9,160 bases of DNA from Candidatus Avipropionibacterium avicola. Its GTDB lineage: Bacteria > Actinomycetota > Actinomycetes > Propionibacteriales > Propionibacteriaceae. Position 1 is the first letter of the stretch, and each line of letters starts with the position of its first letter. Positions 6,270 to 9,160 of the stretch are shown here, in pieces. The DNA lies in the NCBI GenBank assembly GCA_018715445.1, contig DVLP01000433.1:1-9160 (forward strand). Reading direction: 5' to 3'. The notes beneath the pieces are model-generated. The model was not told the DNA's origin, made no database searches, and saw only the letters and a program-made list of their open reading frames with translations. The translations under genes were made by a program, and so were the position numbers.

Positions 6270-8648
6270 TCAGGCGGCGGCGGAGGTCTCGGCCTGGTCG
6301 GCGTCGAGGCCCAGGGCGGCCCGGACCAGCTCGGCCACATCGGTCATCGGGCGGACCGTGACCGACTCCAGGATGTCGGAGGGGACCTCGTCCAGGTCGG
6401 GTTCGTTGCGCTGCGGCACGAAGACCTCGGTGAGCCCGGCCCGCTGGGCGGCGAGCAGCTTCTGCTTCACTCCCCCGATCGGCAGCACCCGACCGTTGAG
6501 GGTGACCTCACCGGTCATCCCGACCTCCGGCCGTACGGGCACACCGAGCGCCATCGAGACGATCGCGGTCACCATGGTGACCCCGGCCGACGGGCCGTCC
6601 TTGGGCACCGCTCCCGCGGGCACGTGGACGTGCAGGTTCCCTTCCAGGACGGAACGATCAGCGATCCCGAACTCCTCGGCATGGGCCCTGACATAGGACA
6701 ACGCGATCTGCGCGGACTCCTTCATGACATCGCCCAACTGACCGGTCAGGGTCAGCCCCGGCTTGCCGTCGGTGGTCGCGGCCTCGACCGAGAGCACGTC
6801 GCCACCGAAGCCGGTGACGGCCAGCCCGGTCGCCACGCCCGGCACCGAGAACCCGTCGCGGGACTCCGGGGTGAACCGTGCCCTCCCGATGATGTCGGGC
6901 AGATCCGCGACGTCGATCACCACGGGTTCCACCGCAGATTGATCCTCGCCCGACAACTCGCCCGACGACTCGGTCGACGCCTCGGTCGGCAACTGGGTCG
7001 CGACCTTGCGCAAGGCCTTGCCCAGCAGGCGTTCCAGCTGTCGTACGCCCGGCTCGCGGGTGTGGTTGGCGATCAGCTCATCCAGGGCCTCGTCGGTGAT
7101 GCTCACCTCGTCGGCGTCCAGGGCCGTGCGCTCCAATTGCCGTGGCAGCAGGAAGTTCCGGGCGATCGCCCGCTTGTCGTCGGCGGTGTAGCCGTCGACG
7201 GTGATGAGCTCCATCCGGTCCAGTAGTGCCTGCGGGATGTTCTCCACGACATTGGCCGTCGCCAGGAACAGCACGTCCGACAGGTCGAGGTCGACGTCCA
7301 GGTAGTGGTCCACGAAGGTGTGGTTCTGTGCCGGGTCGAGCACCTCCAGCAGAGCCGCGGACGGGTCACCGCGGAAGTCGGAGCCGACCTTGTCGATCTC
7401 GTCCAGCAGCACCACGGGGTTCATCGATCCAGCCTCGGAGATCGCTCTGACGATCCGTCCGGGCAGGGCTCCGACATAGGTACGCCGATGGCCACGGATC
7501 TCTGCCTCGTCACGCACACCGCCCAGGGCGACCCGGACGAACGTGCGTCCGAGGGCGCGGGCAATGCTCTCGCCGAGCGAGGTCTTGCCGACCCCAGGCG
7601 GACCGGCCAGGGCCAGCACGGCCCCCGAGCCTCGTCCACCGACGACCTCCAGCCCGCGGGAGGCACGGCGGGCACGGACCGCCAGGTGCTCGACGATGCG
7701 TTCCTTCACATCGGTCAGGCCGTGGTGGTCGTCATCCAGCACCCGCCGGGCCTCGACCAGGTCGGTCGAGTCGGTGGTGCGCACCGACCAGGGCAGATCG
7801 AGCACGGTGTCCAGCCAGGTGCGGATCCAGCCGGCCTCGGGGTTCTGGTCGCTGGCCCGTTCGAGCTTGCCGACCTCCCGCAGCGCAGCGGTGCGGACGT
7901 GGTCGGGCAGCTCGGCCTCCTCGACCCGCGTGCGGTAGTCCTGCGCCCCTTCGGGCTCATCCTCGCCGAGCTCGGTACGGATGGCGGCGAGTTGCTGGCG
8001 CAGCAGGTACTCCCGCTGGCTCTTCTCCATCTGCTCACGGACCTCACCGGCGATCGTGTCGTTGACCTCGATCTCGGCCAGGTGGTCGCGGGTCCACTCG
8101 ATCAGCAGGCGGAGTCGCTCGGCCACGGCCGGGGTCTCCAGCAGCTCACGCTTGCGGGTGTCGTCGATCCAGGAGGTGTAGCCCGACAGGTCGGCCAGCG
8201 CCGACGGGTCACTGACCCGGTTGACGGTGTCGATCACCTGCCAGGCGTCGCGGCGTTGCAGCAGGGCGATCGCCAGGCTGCGGTACTCGTCGGCCAGGGC
8301 CGTGATTGCCTCGTCGACCTCCTCCTCGGCGACCGGGGTGGCCTCGACCCACAGACCGCTGCCCTCCCCGGCGACACCGGAGCCGATCTTGACGCGCTGC
8401 TCGGCGCGCACCACGGCGGCCGGGGTGCCCGAGGCCGTTCGGCCGAGCTGGACCACGCGGGCCTCGACGCCGTACGAGGGATAGCGGTCGGCGAGCCGCG
8501 GGGCGACGATCAGTCGCTCGTCGGCGTGGGCACGGGCGGTGTCGATCGCGCTGCGGGCGCTGTCGTCGAGCTCGAGCGGGACGACCATCCCGGGCAGGAC
8601 GACCTGGTCAGGGAGGAAGAGAACGGGCAGTCGCAGGGCTGATTCCAT
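6270..8648 (-). CDS. lon: ATP-dependent protease Lon (LonA type)
   Basis: 792 residues, normal for LonA. The ATG at 8648 is chosen because CAGGAG lies 9 nt upstream and the following LPVLFLPDQVVLPGMVVPL matches the usual Lon N-terminus; a GTG 10 codons earlier lacks a clear SD. Domains: N-terminal substrate-recognition domain about 5-195; helical region with MEKSQREYLLRQQL (207-220); AAA+ domain with Walker A GPPGVGKT (349-356, K355) and Walker B LLDEID (D416, E417); Ser-Lys protease domain with KDGPSAG (catalytic S687) and GGVKQK (catalytic K730). All catalytic residues are intact. It forms a cytosolic hexamer that degrades misfolded and regulatory proteins. A 12-bp DNA tandem repeat encodes a short acidic linker (554-575) between the AAA+ and protease domains. 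Upstream signals suggest control by heat (HspR) and perhaps thiol stress. Confidence 0.97.
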   Translation of the reverse strand: MESALRLPVLFLPDQVVLPGMVVPLELDDSARSAIDTARAHADERLIVAPRLADRYPSYGVEARVVQLGRTASGTPAAVVRAEQRVKIGSGVAGEGSGLWVEATPVAEEEVDEAITALADEYRSLAIALLQRRDAWQVIDTVNRVSDPSALADLSGYTSWIDDTRKRELLETPAVAERLRLLIEWTRDHLAEIEVNDTIAGEVREQMEKSQREYLLRQQLAAIRTELGEDEPEGAQDYRTRVEEAELPDHVRTAALREVGKLERASDQNPEAGWIRTWLDTVLDLPWSVRTTDSTDLVEARRVLDDDHHGLTDVKERIVEHLAVRARRASRGLEVVGGRGSGAVLALAGPPGVGKTSLGESIARALGRTFVRVALGGVRDEAEIRGHRRTYVGALPGRIVRAISEAGSMNPVVLLDEIDKVGSDFRGDPSAALLEVLDPAQNHTFVDHYLDVDLDLSDVLFLATANVVENIPQALLDRMELITVDGYTADDKRAIARNFLLPRQLERTALDADEVSITDEALDELIANHTREPGVRQLERLLGKALRKVATQLPTEASTESSGELSGEDQSAVEPVVIDVADLPDIIGRARFTPESRDGFSVPGVATGLAVTGFGGDVLSVEAATTDGKPGLTLTGQLGDVMKESAQIALSYVRAHAEEFGIADRSVLEGNLHVHVPAGAVPKDGPSAGVTMVTAIVSMALGVPVRPEVGMTGEVTLNGRVLPIGGVKQKLLAAQRAGLTEVFVPQRNEPDLDEVPSDILESVTVRPMTDVAELVRAALGLDADQAETSAAA
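6945..6992 (-). repeat. 12-bp tandem repeat inside lon (linker coding)
   Basis: Four consecutive 12-nt units on the plus strand read CTCGCCCGACAA, CTCGCCCGACGA, CTCGGTCGACGC and CTCGGTCGGCAA; a weaker fifth follows to 7004. On the coding strand they give the four-residue periodicity TEAS-TESS-GELS-GEDQ (residues 555-570). The period is a multiple of three, so unit gain or loss keeps the frame. Confidence 0.75.
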
Positions 8649-8682
8649 GCTGGTGCACTCCTGATAATCGTTGGACACCCGA

Positions 8683-8703
8683 GTTGAGCGTCATCGACTC
8701 AAC
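8683..8703. promoter_or_regulatory. HAIR-like HspR operator upstream of lon
   Basis: GTTGAGC-N7-ACTCAAC matches the HspR-associated inverted repeat CTTGAGT-N7-ACTCAAG at 11 of 14 arm positions with the exact 7-nt spacing. The outer mismatches keep the pair complementary. It lies 35-55 nt before the lon start, over the predicted promoter. HspR is known to repress dnaK, clpB and lon in streptomycetes. Confidence 0.65.
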
Positions 8704-8728
8704 CCACTCGAGACCCGGTTTCATTCCC
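8701..8728 (-). promoter_or_regulatory. SigR/SigH-type promoter candidate for lon
   Basis: On the minus strand GGGAAT (8728-8723) is followed by 19 nt and GTT (8703-8701), the layout of thiol/heat-stress ECF sigma promoters (GGAAT-N18-19-GTT). Transcription would start near 8694, inside the HAIR-like site, so HspR binding would block it. I recall lon as part of the SigR regulon in Streptomyces. The motif is short and could arise by chance. Confidence 0.4.
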
Positions 8729-8758
8729 CCGATCGAGTAGTTCACCGACGGCGAACGG

Positions 8759-8821
8759 GCGGGCGCCCGCTCCCACGGGTTGGGCGCGCCCGTGACGGGC
8801 CACCCGGGGCCCGGGTACGGT
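8759..8821 (+). promoter_or_regulatory. GH35 promoter candidate with clustered palindromes
   Basis: GTGACG (8792-8797), an 18-nt spacer and TACGGT (8816-8821) form a plausible promoter about 37 nt before the beta-galactosidase ATG. Three perfect palindromes crowd the region: GCGGGCGCCCGC (8759-8770), GGGCGCGCCC (8782-8791) and ACCCGGG-G-CCCGGGT (8802-8816). The last fills the spacer and touches the -10, a typical repressor position. GC-only palindromes are common in such DNA, so only the third is weighted. Confidence 0.4.
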
Positions 8822-8857
8822 TTCGCGAACCCGCCCGCTCCGAGCCGAGGACTGCCC

Positions 8858-9160
8858 ATGAGCCCCACTGCCAGCCGTACCCTCACCGTCGCCGACGGCC
8901 GGCTCGTCCGAGACGGGCAGCCCCACCGGGTGCTGTCCGGGGCACTGCACTACTTCCGGGTGCACCCCGATCTGTGGCGCCACCGGCTGCAGAGCCTGCA
9001 GGCGATGGGGCTGAACTGTGTCGAGACCTACGTCCCGTGGAACCTCCACGAGCCCCATCCGGGCGAGTTCGTCTTCGAGGGTCTCGGCGATCTCGAGGGC
9101 TTCCTCGACCTGGCCGCCGAGCTCGGCCTGGACGCGATCGTGCGCCCCGGGCCCTACATC
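8858..9160 (+). CDS. Beta-galactosidase, glycoside hydrolase family 35 (5' part only)
   Basis: The first 101 residues are in the window and the gene runs off the right edge. GAGG (8847-8850) lies 7 nt before the ATG. The protein opens with the characteristic GH35 N-terminus: VLSGALHYFRVHPDLW (25-40), RLQSLQAMGLNCVETYVPWN (43-62), LHEPHPGEFVFEG (63-75), then a helix rich in FLDLAAELGL and RPGPYI at 96-101, just before the usual C-A-E-W segment. These motifs form the start of the TIM barrel; the catalytic glutamates lie beyond the edge. There is no signal peptide, so a cytosolic enzyme that removes terminal beta-galactose from imported oligosaccharides is likely. It is divergent from lon across a 209-nt gap. 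Confidence 0.93.
   Translation, partial: MSPTASRTLTVADGRLVRDGQPHRVLSGALHYFRVHPDLWRHRLQSLQAMGLNCVETYVPWNLHEPHPGEFVFEGLGDLEGFLDLAAELGLDAIVRPGPYI

Noticed and set aside
5541..7226. 561-codon open frame on the plus strand
   Set aside because: It runs across the DinB gene, the repeat-filled gap and half of lon in antisense. The real genes carry intact catalytic motifs and ribosome binding sites; this frame has neither.
7305..8642. 445-codon open frame on the plus strand
   Set aside because: Antisense shadow of lon; no motif, no ribosome binding site.
8649..8678. GTG start for lon, 10 codons earlier
   Set aside because: No good ribosome binding site precedes it, while CAGGAG lies 9 nt before the ATG at 8648, inside this extension.

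Overview
The window is high-GC DNA with strong G/C bias at third codon positions. Its genes (mycothiol-type DinB/DUF664 protein, actinobacterial Lon with a probable HspR operator, short TANNNT-7nt-ATG leaderless-type starts) point to an actinomycete. A member of the Propionibacteriales-like groups is plausible, but the genus cannot be read from the sequence alone.

Layout from left to right. (1) Positions 1-2818, minus strand: the N-terminal 939 residues of a large Tat-exported heparinase II/III-type polysaccharide lyase, running off the left edge. It has a CBM9/DOMON-like module, an Ig-like domain, an alpha-toroid lyase domain, and a carbohydrate-binding-like beta module that appears to be inserted inside the lyase fold. 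(2) A 253-nt divergent gap with a LacI-type operator candidate, a perfect palindrome and a dispersed GC-rich repeat. (3) 3072-4001, plus: a membrane-anchored metallophosphoesterase. (4) 4082-4155: tRNA-Pro(CGG) with its own promoter and a strong intrinsic terminator. (5) 4257-4327: a large two-tier inverted repeat just ahead of the ridA promoter. (6) 4380-4757, plus: a RidA-family imine deaminase. (7) 4818-5486, plus: a histidine phosphatase (phosphoglycerate mutase-like). (8) 5547-6107, minus: a DinB/DUF664 protein. (9) 6270-8648, minus: the ATP-dependent protease Lon, whose upstream region carries both a SigR/SigH-type promoter candidate and a HAIR (HspR) site. (10) 8858-9160, plus: the first 101 residues of a GH35 beta-galactosidase, running off the right edge.

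Most of the genes are housekeeping or stress functions in single-gene units: proteolysis under heat or thiol stress (Lon), clearing of reactive enamines (RidA), a thiol-dependent DinB protein and two phosphatases. They are flanked by two carbohydrate-degrading genes (secreted lyase, beta-galactosidase). No mobile element, CRISPR array, defence cassette or phage gene is visible.

The more unusual material is non-coding. A repeat with core CCCCTCGACGGGCTCGGGG sits in four of the gene-gene gaps, in both orientations. A nested 10+10-bp inverted repeat precedes ridA. A 12-bp tandem repeat inside lon encodes its interdomain linker. Nothing here amounts to a clearly new multi-gene system; the best leads are the dispersed repeat, the ridA leader and the modular lyase.
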